This document shows, one piece after another, positions 1 through 7,906 of a stretch of 64,000 nucleotides of DNA. This DNA comes from CAWJLE01 sp963843645 (lineage in GTDB: Bacteria; Chloroflexota; Anaerolineae; DAOTYC01): positions 1,302,001 through 1,366,000 of the forward strand of contig CAWJLE010000003.1 of NCBI GenBank assembly GCA_963843645.1, written 5' to 3'. Numbering within the stretch: position 1 is the first letter of the stretch; every line of letters begins with the position of its first letter. Below the pieces are notes generated by a model. It was not told the DNA's origin. It made no database searches and saw only the letters and a program-made list of their open reading frames with translations. Made by a program: the position numbers and the translations under genes.

Positions 1-224
1 TGATGTGGATCAGCCTGGGTCAGACGAGACGGATCAAGAAACACTGTCTCGAGCTGGCGGACGAAACGCGCAAGGAACCCCTGTCCGCGCCTGAGATCGA
101 GGCCTGCGAGGCCAGAGCTGCCGATGCGATCCTCGCCGGAGGCCCCTCGTCGAGCAACAGCGAGATCATCGAAGTCGCGGCGGCGCGGCAGCTGCCGTTG
201 GACGCCCCGATAGAACAGAAATGA
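1..224 (+). CDS. Partial hypothetical protein, C-terminal end
   Basis: An open frame enters from the left edge and stops with TGA at 222-224. The visible 73 residues are mostly helical and charged (TRRIKKHCLELADETRK, then an Ala/Glu-rich stretch) and match no family I can name. In its favour, a 50-bp palindrome begins two bases after the stop and the next gene converges from the other side, an arrangement also seen after kduD and the YczE-like gene. The start codon cannot be judged because the upstream sequence is outside the window. Confidence 0.35.
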   Translation, partial: MWISLGQTRRIKKHCLELADETRKEPLSAPEIEACEARAADAILAGGPSSSNSEIIEVAAARQLPLDAPIEQK

Positions 225-226
225 TA

Positions 227-276
227 CCAGGACGCAGACAACGGTAGGGGCGCCCCTACCGTTGTCTGTGTCCTGG
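227..276. repeat. 50-bp palindrome between convergent genes
   Basis: Arms 227-250 and 253-276 are reverse complements except for one base, and the centre (ggggcgcccc) is itself palindromic, so the loop is essentially absent. It lies just after the stop of the left-edge gene and about 95 bp before the stop of the convergent acyl-CoA synthetase. The core GTAGGGGC is shared with the palindromes at 17552-17664 and 34233-34300. A bidirectional terminator or a dispersed repeat are both possible. Confidence 0.8.
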
Positions 277-370
277 CCTGCACGTTACGAGGCGCAACCA
301 CAAAACGGGGCCGGGCGTCGTATTGCATGCCAGGGCGCCCACCCAGGGTCGCCGCTACCCGTTGTACGTC

Positions 371-2416
371 TCAGCGCTCGACGAGCGCCGAGGCCGCGAC
401 GATCCACTCGCGAACGGTATAGTAGACGGGAATGCGCCGGGCCTCGATGCGTTGGCCCATGCTGTGCGTGAACGGGCCGCCGAAGGCGCCACACAAGATC
501 GGTTTTCGCTGCAAACCACTCAGTTCCCCGAGAAACTCGACGATTTCCTCGCCCAACGGCGCATTCTGGAAGACGAACCAGGGCATGATGATGTCCACGT
601 TCGGATCGTCCATCATCACTTCGATGCCGACGCGGTAGTCTTCGGCGCTGGCCGATCCGGTGACGTCGATTGGATTCTGGATGACGTAGAACGGCGGGTA
701 CACCGCCTGCAGCCGGCGGACGCTGCTGTCAGACAGCGGGTTCATGACCAGACCGTACTCGGCCATCAGGTCGATGCCCTGAACCATGCTGCCGGCACCG
801 TTGCTGATCATGGCGATGCCACTGCCCTGGGCGCGCGGCTGCATGGCGAGCGCCTTGGTCGCCGCCACCAGTTCCTCGTAGCTGTCCACCGCGATCAGCC
901 CGGCCTGCTTGAACGCGCCGGCATAGACATTGTACAGGCCCCCAAAGAAGCCGGTGTGGGACACTGCTGCCCTGGCGGCAGCTTGCGTTCGCCCGGTCTT
1001 GAAGATCACGATGGGTTTGCTCTTCGCCACGCGGCGGGCGGTCTCCAGGAACTTTCGGCCATCCTTGAGACCCTCCACATAGCTCGCAATGACCTTCGTG
1101 CTGGCGTCCCGCTCGAAATAAGCGAGCAGATCCGCCTCGTCCACGTCGATGCGATTCCCATAGCTGACCAATTTGCTGATCCCGGCTGCATAAATGTCCT
1201 CAATGAAGCCGATGCCCATGGTTCCCGACTGGGTCATCATGCTGACGGGACCAAGCGGCGGGCGCAGCATGCGCGGTCGGCTCTGGAAGAACGTGTCCAT
1301 GCGGGTGGCGGCGTTGGTCACGCCGATGCAATTGCAGCCGACGATGCGAACGTCGCATTCGCGCGCCGTCCGCTGGATCTCCATTTCCAGCGCTTCGTTC
1401 TCTCCGCCCAGCTCCTTGCCGCCGCCGGAGATGATGACCATGTTGTGAATTCCACGTGCCTGGCACTCCCGCAACAGGTCAGGCACAGCAGCCAGGCCTA
1501 CAGTGACGACGACCAAATCGACCGGCTCGGGAATGGCAGTCAGGGACGGGTAGGCCCGCTGTCCCATGATTTCGGCGCGCGTCGGGTTGATGGGAAAGAC
1601 TCGGCCCTTGAAATCCGGGGTCAGAAGGCTGTCGAGTACGGTGTTGCCGACTTTGCCTGGCGTGGCCGAGGCACCGACCACTGCGACTGCACGCGCCGAA
1701 AAGAAGCCTTCCAGGTTCTCGACGTTTGGCTCTGCCGTAGACAACGGCTGCGGCTCCGATCGCCGAATGATCTTGACGTCGAGCACGCGGTGTTCCGCAC
1801 CCCACACGACGATCGGGTTGAAATCGACCGAATCGAGCTCCGGGCCGAGGTCCACGCCCATATTTCCGGCCGCCATGAGCAGATCGATCAGCATCTCGCG
1901 GGAAACGGGCGGCTGGCCACGGTAACCGTTCAGGATGCGCGCGCCCCTGATCTCGTCCAGCATCTGGGCCGCATCCTGACGCGTGATTGGCAGAACGCGG
2001 AAGCTGACGTCGCGGAAGATCTCGGTCAGGACGCCGCCCAGGCCAAACATAAGCGTTGGGCCAAACTGGGGATCGTTGTTCAGGCCGATGATGATCTCGA
2101 CGCCTTGTTCGACCATCTCTTCGATGCTGACCCCTTCGATCTTCGCCTGGGGTTGGCGGCCCTTGACCGACGTGACGATCTGATCGAACACCTGGCGGGC
2201 CTGCTCTTCCGAGCGAACGCCTGTCACGACGCCGCCGGCGTCCGTCTTGTGCAGGATGTCGGGCGACACAATCTTCATCACCACGGGATAGCCGATCAAC
2301 GCGGAGGCATAACCCGCTTCGTCGGCGCGCGTCACCACCTCGCGGCGTGGCAACACGAACCCATATTCACGATACCACTGCGCGAGATACGATTGCTCGC
2401 GGTCCACTTGATCCAC
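371..2416 (-). CDS. ADP-forming acyl-CoA synthetase (acetate--CoA ligase, ADP-forming, type)
   Basis: A 681-residue protein of the nucleoside-diphosphate-forming acyl-CoA synthetase superfamily, which conserves acyl-CoA thioester energy as ATP, or runs in reverse. Domain order is beta then alpha: an N-terminal ATP-grasp domain (about 1-215; HKTDAGGVVTGV and MFGLGGVLTEIFRDVSFRV), then a CoA-binding Rossmann domain (about 230-355; VAVVGASATPGKVGN) and a succinyl-CoA-ligase-like part. AAVSHTGFFGG contains the His expected to carry the phosphoryl group. Substrate is not predictable; such proteins act on acetate, branched-chain or aryl acids. The start is GTG at 2416. It is the last gene of a minus-strand run and converges on the palindrome at 227-276. 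Confidence 0.9.
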   Translation of the reverse strand: MDQVDREQSYLAQWYREYGFVLPRREVVTRADEAGYASALIGYPVVMKIVSPDILHKTDAGGVVTGVRSEEQARQVFDQIVTSVKGRQPQAKIEGVSIEEMVEQGVEIIIGLNNDPQFGPTLMFGLGGVLTEIFRDVSFRVLPITRQDAAQMLDEIRGARILNGYRGQPPVSREMLIDLLMAAGNMGVDLGPELDSVDFNPIVVWGAEHRVLDVKIIRRSEPQPLSTAEPNVENLEGFFSARAVAVVGASATPGKVGNTVLDSLLTPDFKGRVFPINPTRAEIMGQRAYPSLTAIPEPVDLVVVTVGLAAVPDLLRECQARGIHNMVIISGGGKELGGENEALEMEIQRTARECDVRIVGCNCIGVTNAATRMDTFFQSRPRMLRPPLGPVSMMTQSGTMGIGFIEDIYAAGISKLVSYGNRIDVDEADLLAYFERDASTKVIASYVEGLKDGRKFLETARRVAKSKPIVIFKTGRTQAAARAAVSHTGFFGGLYNVYAGAFKQAGLIAVDSYEELVAATKALAMQPRAQGSGIAMISNGAGSMVQGIDLMAEYGLVMNPLSDSSVRRLQAVYPPFYVIQNPIDVTGSASAEDYRVGIEVMMDDPNVDIIMPWFVFQNAPLGEEIVEFLGELSGLQRKPILCGAFGGPFTHSMGQRIEARRIPVYYTVREWIVAASALVER

Positions 2417-2475
2417 TTGAATGAGAGTCTCCTTCCAGAGTCAGTAGAGGTGTAGTTCGAAGTCAGCGGCGCCCA

Positions 2476-3561
2476 TCATCCGGCTTCCCACTTCCTGATG
2501 ACGATTTGCACGAGCTGCTTCGCTGCGGGGTCCTGAATCGCGTCGACGCCACGGAAGGAGACGCCGTCGACGTCGATCAGCAGGCTCCCATCGCTGGCGG
2601 TCTTGAAGTGGATTTCGAACGGCGGGGCCTTGGCCAAACCATTGAGAAGCCCCTTCAGCACGTTTTCGAGCTCGTCGGCCAAGGGGCGCGGGCCGGCAAT
2701 GCCGGAGCCGGTGGTTGGGCTGGACAGCGCGCGTCCCCAGAAGGATCCAATGTCCACCTTGGGTCTGTTGTCTTTGATGAGGCTGAGATCAACGCGGTCC
2801 ACTGTATCTGTCGCCGCGGACAGTGGGCCGGTGCCCGGCTTCCTGGTCGGTGCCGACAAGGGACCCGTCCCAGACTTCTTGGCTGTCGCTGAAAGTGGGC
2901 CCGTGCCAGCCTTTTTCTCCGGCGCCGACAACGGTCCGGTAGTGGGTTTCTTTGTCTCGCTGGCGGCTGCCAACCTGGCAGCGCGACCCAGCAATCGAGG
3001 AGCGGGCGTTGCAGGAGTCCCGGGGTTGATGAGCGCCTCACCACGGCGCGCCAAAGAACCGGGCGTCGGCGTGCCCGCGGGCGGTGTGACGTCGTGCGGT
3101 TGGATCAGGCTGGGTCCCTTCGCCACGGCGCCGGCAGTCCCCGCGGACGCCGGATGCGGAAGCGGGGTAGGGCCCGTCGCCGGCACGGCCGGGGTGACGT
3201 TGCGAGCAAAGCGCATCATGTCGGCCGCCACCTGCTGGACCAACCGGCTCACATCCGGGCTGTGGACCTCGGTGATGCTCCGATAGACCCGGCCCTCCAC
3301 CTCGAGATAGAGGGCGCCGCTGCTCATGTCCCGCAGAACGCGAAGAACTTCTTGGTCCGCGGCAGGCTCCGCAGTCTCAGCAACGACCGGCACGGACACG
3401 GGAGCGGGCTTCGGCTCCGCGACGACCTCTGCAGCCGTCGACTTTCGGTCACGCCGCTGCTTGAGGCCGGACGCGACTACCCAAATGAGAAGAGCAGCAA
3501 CGATTACTGTCAGGACGACCAGTGCGATCAAATAGATTAGGAGATCATCTGCTCTCCCCAT
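2476..3561 (-). CDS. Single-pass membrane protein with TGPLSA repeats, unknown function
   Basis: 361 residues from ATG at 3561, chosen because AAGGAGG sits about 7 nt upstream; an upstream start at 3597 would overlap mutM. One membrane segment lies near the N-terminus (LIYLIALVVLTVIVAALLIW). After it come two short related modules separated by a disordered Pro/Ala/Lys region: module 1 has LYLEVEGRVYRSITEV and module 2, at the C-terminus, has LLIDVDGVSFRGVDAI, each followed by LVQ. The linker carries five near-perfect TGPLSA hexamers at about 11-residue spacing. It follows mutM by 11 bp and is probably co-transcribed. No family recognised. Confidence 0.75.
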   Translation of the reverse strand: MGRADDLLIYLIALVVLTVIVAALLIWVVASGLKQRRDRKSTAAEVVAEPKPAPVSVPVVAETAEPAADQEVLRVLRDMSSGALYLEVEGRVYRSITEVHSPDVSRLVQQVAADMMRFARNVTPAVPATGPTPLPHPASAGTAGAVAKGPSLIQPHDVTPPAGTPTPGSLARRGEALINPGTPATPAPRLLGRAARLAAASETKKPTTGPLSAPEKKAGTGPLSATAKKSGTGPLSAPTRKPGTGPLSAATDTVDRVDLSLIKDNRPKVDIGSFWGRALSSPTTGSGIAGPRPLADELENVLKGLLNGLAKAPPFEIHFKTASDGSLLIDVDGVSFRGVDAIQDPAAKQLVQIVIRKWEAG

Positions 3562-3572
3562 CCTCAGCCTCC

Positions 3573-4403
3573 TTAGGAGTCGCTCCTCCTCTGGCAACCA
3601 GGACAGTAATGCGTGCCGCGTCCGCCCACAACAATGCGACGAATCACCTGCTGACAGCGTGGGCAGGTCTCGCCGGCGCGGCCGTAGACTTGTAGCTGAT
3701 GCTGATAGTTTGCAGAAACCTCATGAAAGGCACCGGAATAGACTCCGTCGAAGCTCGTACCCGCAGCCTCGATGCTGAGCCGCAAGATGTCTCGAATCGC
3801 GTGGTACAATGACTCGATTTCAGCGTCCGAAAGCTCGCTCGCCTTGCGAAGAGGATGGATGCCTGCTCTGTACAAGGCTTCATCAGTGTAGATATTGCCG
3901 AGTCCCGCCAGGAACGTCTGGTTCATGAGCAGAGGCTTGATGCTTCCCGAACGCTTGCGGATCAGAGCGGAGAAATCGCTTAAAGTGAAATCGGCTGCCA
4001 GAGGCTCCGGACCCAGCGGAGTGGTCACGGGGTCGTTGCCTGCAACCAGGTAGACACGGCCGAATTTGCGCGTGTCATTGAACCGGAGGCCCAGGCCGTC
4101 GTCCAATGAGAAGATCACCCGGTCATGGGGCTGAGGCGGCGCACCCGACGGCTCGAGATGGACGCGCCCGCTCATCTTCAGGTGAATCAGCAGCCGATCG
4201 CCGGTCGAGAGCACGAAAGTGAGGTACTTTCCGCGTCGCGTCATCCGGTCGATGGTCTGGCCGATCAGGCGCCGCCGAAACTCGTCGATTGGCGGCATGG
4301 CGACACTGCGATCCCACAACACGTCCATTCTGGTTATGGTGCGGCCGGCCACATAGGGTTGCAGCTGGCGCGCATACGTCTCAACTTCCGGCAACTCGGG
4401 CAT
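3573..4403 (-). CDS. mutM: Formamidopyrimidine-DNA glycosylase (Fpg/MutM)
   Basis: Base-excision repair glycosylase/AP lyase that removes 8-oxoguanine and formamidopyrimidines. ATG at 4403 is chosen because the mature protein must begin PELPEVE: Pro-2 is the Schiff-base nucleophile and Glu-3 the general acid. The upstream ATG at 4415 would bury Pro-2. Also visible are the DNA-binding lysine region (HLKMSGR) and the C-terminal zinc finger (CPRCQQ, then CPGCQRR). Length, 276 residues, is usual. A TATAAT-like box overlaps the stop of the upstream gene near 4443, so mutM may have its own promoter. Confidence 0.96.
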   Translation of the reverse strand: MPELPEVETYARQLQPYVAGRTITRMDVLWDRSVAMPPIDEFRRRLIGQTIDRMTRRGKYLTFVLSTGDRLLIHLKMSGRVHLEPSGAPPQPHDRVIFSLDDGLGLRFNDTRKFGRVYLVAGNDPVTTPLGPEPLAADFTLSDFSALIRKRSGSIKPLLMNQTFLAGLGNIYTDEALYRAGIHPLRKASELSDAEIESLYHAIRDILRLSIEAAGTSFDGVYSGAFHEVSANYQHQLQVYGRAGETCPRCQQVIRRIVVGGRGTHYCPGCQRRSDS

Positions 4404-4443
4404 GCATTTATCCACTTCAGCACAGAGAATTAACGATCATCTA

Positions 4444-5429
4444 TTATACCACGATCTGGCCTGTGACTAAAACGCCCGCAGCCGGCGCTTCGCTCCGACC
4501 CTGATCGCCCGGAGTGCGTCCCGCCGCCTGGCTGTCGCCAAGGACAGACAGCACCGGCTCGACAACGTCGACCAACGAGCGCGCCGACGGCAAATGCGCC
4601 GGCGCCCGGCCCCTTCACCAAGAGGGGCACGGGATTCATCGTATGAATGCCCCGGGTCAGATCCTCGAGGTTCCCGTGGTCGCTGCACACCAGCGTGGTC
4701 ACGTCGGGCGAGACCCAGCGCCAGACGCTGTCGAGGAACCGATCCAACAAATCCAGAAAGCTGAGGGCACCCGCCGAAATCCTTGCGATGCCCGATCAGG
4801 TCGGGCAGAAAGCACTCGAACAACACGAGGTCGTTGTTGCGGCTGATCCGCGCCAAGTTCGCGCCGGCCTCTTCCGGCGTGACGATGGGCGTGTCGACCC
4901 CATGCGCCCCGCGCACGTGCTCGCCGGTGATGTCCCAGTAGACCGCTTCTCCGCGCTCCAGGTCGCTCAGCCAGCGGAATGGAATGCCTGCCCCCAGAAC
5001 CGAATGCGTGGTCGCCGACATTCGTCGTCCTTCACGCTGCACGCGATCGAAATAGGCCTGACTGTAGGCGTTAGCGAACGTCGCACGATAGCCCGCGCCG
5101 ACAGCGCGGCGCAGGACGTTGCCCTGATGAAGGAGATCGGTGAGCTTGGCATTCGGATATGCCGGCAAATGGAAGCCAAGCTGTGCGGCTGCGTTGATAC
5201 CGGTGAACAGGGTCGTCTGGCCTGTCGCGCTCTGCGGAACGCCGGGCACACCGAGCCGCGCATCCAGCTCCGCGAGTAGCACATCCCCTTGGCCTGACGT
5301 CGCGCCTGCCAGCAGCGGACCACCCGTCAGCCGGCGGACGGCGGGCATGGCAGCCTGAGTGAATGGGTTGTGCTCGCCCGCGGGGGCGAGGCCTACTCCA
5401 TCCAGAAAGACGAAGATGACAGGCGGCAA
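4444..5429 (-). CDS. Metalloenzyme-superfamily (phosphoglycerate mutase/phosphatase-like) protein, two frameshifts
   Basis: Alkaline-phosphatase/phosphopentomutase-type metalloenzyme of unknown substrate. From TTG at 5429 the frame shows the first metal site (FLDGVGLAP), the nucleophile loop (SATGQTTLFTGINA) and LPDLIGHRKD. Near 4768 the homologous sequence moves to another frame (LDRFLDSVWRWV, then CSDHGNLED, the second metal site). Near 4590 it moves again (ARSLVDVVEPVLSVLGD) and ends at TAA 4444-4446. Both steps are single-base and each frame continues the family sequence, so this is one gene with two indels, either sequencing error or recent decay. It starts 9 bp after the adenosine-specific kinase gene and is probably in its operon. 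Confidence 0.75.
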
Positions 5430-5438
5430 CCGAGCCCC

Positions 5439-5924
5439 CTAGAATTTGTAGCCGATTCTGCGCAGCAAATCCTTGCGCCAGGCGATGTCCGTCTCGCCCT
5501 CGACGCCCTTGGTCGTGACACCGTCGATCACACCCATTATCCCACGTCCCTGCTCCGTCTCGGCAATGATGACCTCGACAGGATTTGCCGTCGCGCAGAA
5601 GATGCGGCAGACCTCCGGCACGGCCTTCACTGTGTTCAGGACGTTGATCGGGAAGAAGCCCGGTCCCAGGAAGATCACGAAGCAATGGCCGGCGGACAGC
5701 GCCACGGCGTTGCGCCGGGCAAGGTCGAGCATGGCCTCGTCGGTGCCGGCCCAGCGGACGAGTGCGACTCCGGAGGACTCGCAAAAGGCCAGGCCGAACT
5801 TGATGCCCGGAACCGTGCTGATGAGCGCTTCGTAGATGTCCTCCACGGTCTTAATGAAATGGCTTTGCCCCAGGATGAAATTGATGTCTTCCGGTTTCTC
5901 GATCCGCACCGTCTTGAGTTCCAT
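5439..5924 (-). CDS. Adenosine-specific kinase family protein
   Basis: 161 residues, full length and strongly conserved against the archaeal and thermophile adenosine-specific kinase family (Adenosine_kin). Signatures: INFILGQSHFIKTVEDIYEAL near residues 14-34 in the family pattern, GIKFGLAFCESSG, CRIFCATANPVEVI, ETEQGRGIMGVIDG and the C-terminal WRKDLLRRIGYKF. The assigned role is phosphorylation of adenosine, although the family is small and few members have been studied. ATG at 5924 has a G-rich stretch (ggggggc) upstream. First gene of the minus-strand run that continues with the metalloenzyme-like gene. Confidence 0.88.
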   Translation of the reverse strand: MELKTVRIEKPEDINFILGQSHFIKTVEDIYEALISTVPGIKFGLAFCESSGVALVRWAGTDEAMLDLARRNAVALSAGHCFVIFLGPGFFPINVLNTVKAVPEVCRIFCATANPVEVIIAETEQGRGIMGVIDGVTTKGVEGETDIAWRKDLLRRIGYKF

Positions 5925-6040
5925 AGGTCTTGCCCCCCATCAAAAGATGCGCTGTGATTTGCTGCCAACGTGCGCGAGCCTCTGCTGATGATCCCGACGG
6001 GTCATTCTATCATGATCACCCCAGCACGGCAAGGTTGAGG

Positions 6041-6069
6041 TTGACTTTTTTTCGATCTTGCATTATACT
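6041..6069 (+). promoter_or_regulatory. Sigma-70-type promoter for the synthase leader
   Basis: TTGACT at 6041-6046 and TATACT at 6064-6069 are separated by exactly 17 bp. Transcription would start near 6076, about 400 bases before the first codon of the citrate/homocitrate synthase gene. Confidence 0.75.
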
Positions 6070-6075
6070 AGTTGC

Positions 6076-6180
6076 AAATATCGAGGCGGGCTGAAGAACC
6101 GGGAATGGTCCCGGCCAGCCTTACTGAGCAGTCAGGTCAGAACCCGCTCCTCGTCGTAAAGAGGAACGGGCTCGTTTGTT
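6076..6180 (+). ncRNA. Structured leader RNA ending in a terminator-like hairpin
   Basis: About 105 nt between the promoter and a GC hairpin at 6141-6172 (aacccgctcctc / gaggaacgggct, with G-U pairs) followed by a T-rich run. Upstream, ggctg and ccggga pair with tcccgg and cagcc (6088-6120). The segment gaggcggg (6083-6090) can pair, with a bulge, with the 5' arm of the terminator (cccgctcctc), so two exclusive structures are possible, as in an attenuator or riboswitch. I do not recognise it as a known class: no T-box NACCGCG motif and no SRP GGAA apical loop. Confidence 0.5.
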
Positions 6181-6240
6181 GTTATTGATAAGATCTCTGA
6201 AGTCTTGAGTTTCTCGCGAAACGCAAAGGGTAGCGCCATT

Positions 6241-6333
6241 ATGCTTTTCGATTACAGCCGTCTGTTCAAGCAACAATCGCCGAGGCAACAACATCCCCCA
6301 GGATCTGGAGAGGGTGTTCGTCGGCGTTTCTGA
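6241..6333 (+). CDS. Possible 30-codon leader peptide
   Basis: An ATG at 6241 opens a 30-codon frame rich in Gln, Arg and Pro, ending in TGA at 6331-6333, 17 bp before a second terminator hairpin. The ribosome-binding site is weak (aaaggg about 11 nt upstream). Its only support is its position between two terminators in a leader; there is no run of one amino acid that would point to classical attenuation. Confidence 0.25.
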   Translation: MLFDYSRLFKQQSPRQQHPPGSGEGVRRRF

Positions 6334-6350
6334 CGGATAGGCGCACGCAA

Positions 6351-6400
6351 GGGCCGCTCTCTTCTAGGTTAGTCACGGGGAAGGGAGCGGCCCTTTTGTA
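6351..6400 (+). terminator. Intrinsic terminator (attenuator) before the synthase gene
   Basis: Arms 6351-6364 (gggccgctctcttc) and 6380-6393 form a 14-bp stem with one G-U pair, followed by ttttgtatta. It lies 78 bp before the synthase start on the same strand, so it would cut the transcript short unless read through. Confidence 0.75.
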
Positions 6401-6477
6401 TTATACGGCAATCCTTCAGCACCGCTCCGCAAGCCGCCGTGACCAAGCGATGAGCAATTGAAAGGAGACGTAACGAG

Positions 6478-7869
6478 ATGGGCAAAGTATATTTCCTTGA
6501 CGTGACCAATCGCGATGGAGTACAGGCTGCTCGGCTGGAGATGTCCAAGTTCCAGCGGACGATGTTGAACTACTACCTGGGCCGGTTGGGCGTCCACCAG
6601 TCCGAGTTCGGCTTCCCGTTCATCTGGCACGAGCGCAACTACATCGACGCCAACCTCGAACTGGCCGAGCTGGGCGTGATGGGCGATCTGGTTCTATCAG
6701 GCTGGTGCCGGGCCGTCGCAGGCGACGTGCACAAGGCACTGGAGCACAAACGACTGAAACACCTCAGCCTCTCCATTCCGACCTCGGAACAGATGATCAA
6801 CGGCAAGTTCAGGAAGAAGATGAACAAGGACAGCGTGATCGCCAGCATGACCGAAGCGGTGCAGGCTGCGCTCGACGGCGGCGTGGACACCGTGGCGGTC
6901 AACTCGGAAGACGCGTCCCGGACCGACATCGGCTACCTGATCCGTTTCGCCGAGGCCGCCAAGCATGCCGGGGCCAGGCGCCTGCGCTACTGTGACACGC
7001 TGGGCCTGGAGAGTCCGGACAGCATCTATCGCCGCATCTACGCCGTGGCCAGCGAGGTCGGCATCGACATCGAGACGCACTGCCACAACGATCTGGGCAT
7101 GGCCGTCGCGAACTCGATCAGTGGGGCGCGCGCGGCAATCGACGCCGGCGTGGACGTTTACGTCAACACGACGGTCAACGGCATGGGCGAGCGCGCCGGC
7201 AACGCTGATTTGCTATCTTGCGTTTTGGCGGTAAAATTCGCCCGAGGTATCAGTGGCCGGATGGAGTTTGCCCGCGAGCCGGACCTGTCTATCGGCTGGA
7301 AGCTCGCGCACTACGTGGCCGATGCCTTTGGGCAGCCGCTGCCGGTCAATCAGGTCGGAGTCGGCGACAACGCCTTCGCGCATGAGTCCGGCATCCACGC
7401 CGACGGCATGCTGAAGGATCGTCACAACTACGAGTTATACGACCACGCTCTTGTAGGCCGCTCGCAGTGGTCCTATCGGCCCACGGGCCGCATCATCAGC
7501 ACCGGCGAATTCGGGGGGCTCACCGGCCTACGCCACGTGTACGAGCGGATCGGCATCACCTTCGAGAATGACGACACGGCCATGCAGACGCTGAACCTGG
7601 TACAGGCGGCCAACGCCCACAACCACATGCAGCTTACGCCGGATGAGCTTCGATTCATCGTCGACCATCCGTTCCAGGTTCACAAGCTTCTCACCGTGAC
7701 GATCCCCGATCCATCTGAACTGAATGGTGTGCGGCGCGACGTCGACATGGTAGCCGGGCACGCCACCGACGAGGAAAGCACCCCGGATGGCGAGGGAAGG
7801 AAAGAGGAGTTGGCCTGGGCAGGAACTTCGCCCAGGGTACCGCTCGAGACGTGGACGCCGGTCAGTTGA
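6478..7869 (+). CDS. DRE-TIM homocitrate synthase-like protein; candidate Re-citrate synthase
   Basis: Acetyl-CoA-dependent aldol-type synthase of the isopropylmalate/homocitrate synthase family, 463 residues. Family signatures: catalytic DVTNRDGVQAAR at the N-terminus, metal-binding ETHCHNDLGMAVANS, NTTVNGMGERAGN and GIHADGMLKD. Compared with LeuA there is no obvious regulatory LeuA-dimer domain; the last 30 residues are a polar tail. The next gene encodes an isocitrate-dehydrogenase-like protein, 37 bp away. In some anaerobes, including Dehalococcoides, enzymes of this family are Re-face citrate synthases, so citrate is a serious alternative to homocitrate. ATG at 6478 has ggag upstream. 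Confidence 0.85.
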   Translation: MGKVYFLDVTNRDGVQAARLEMSKFQRTMLNYYLGRLGVHQSEFGFPFIWHERNYIDANLELAELGVMGDLVLSGWCRAVAGDVHKALEHKRLKHLSLSIPTSEQMINGKFRKKMNKDSVIASMTEAVQAALDGGVDTVAVNSEDASRTDIGYLIRFAEAAKHAGARRLRYCDTLGLESPDSIYRRIYAVASEVGIDIETHCHNDLGMAVANSISGARAAIDAGVDVYVNTTVNGMGERAGNADLLSCVLAVKFARGISGRMEFAREPDLSIGWKLAHYVADAFGQPLPVNQVGVGDNAFAHESGIHADGMLKDRHNYELYDHALVGRSQWSYRPTGRIISTGEFGGLTGLRHVYERIGITFENDDTAMQTLNLVQAANAHNHMQLTPDELRFIVDHPFQVHKLLTVTIPDPSELNGVRRDVDMVAGHATDEESTPDGEGRKEELAWAGTSPRVPLETWTPVS

Positions 7870-7906
7870 TTCAACATACTCTCATCGGGATTGAGGAGGC
7901 GCAGCC

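Noticed and set aside
323..2455. 710-codon open frame on the plus strand
   Set aside because: Exact antisense of the acyl-CoA synthetase, no family motifs; high GC removes stops in this frame.
6076..6400. Known RNA classes (SRP RNA, T-box, SAM or glycine riboswitch) in the synthase leader
   Set aside because: The size suggested SRP RNA, but the conserved GGAA apical loop is missing; the T-box NACCGCG motif and other aptamer cores were not found.
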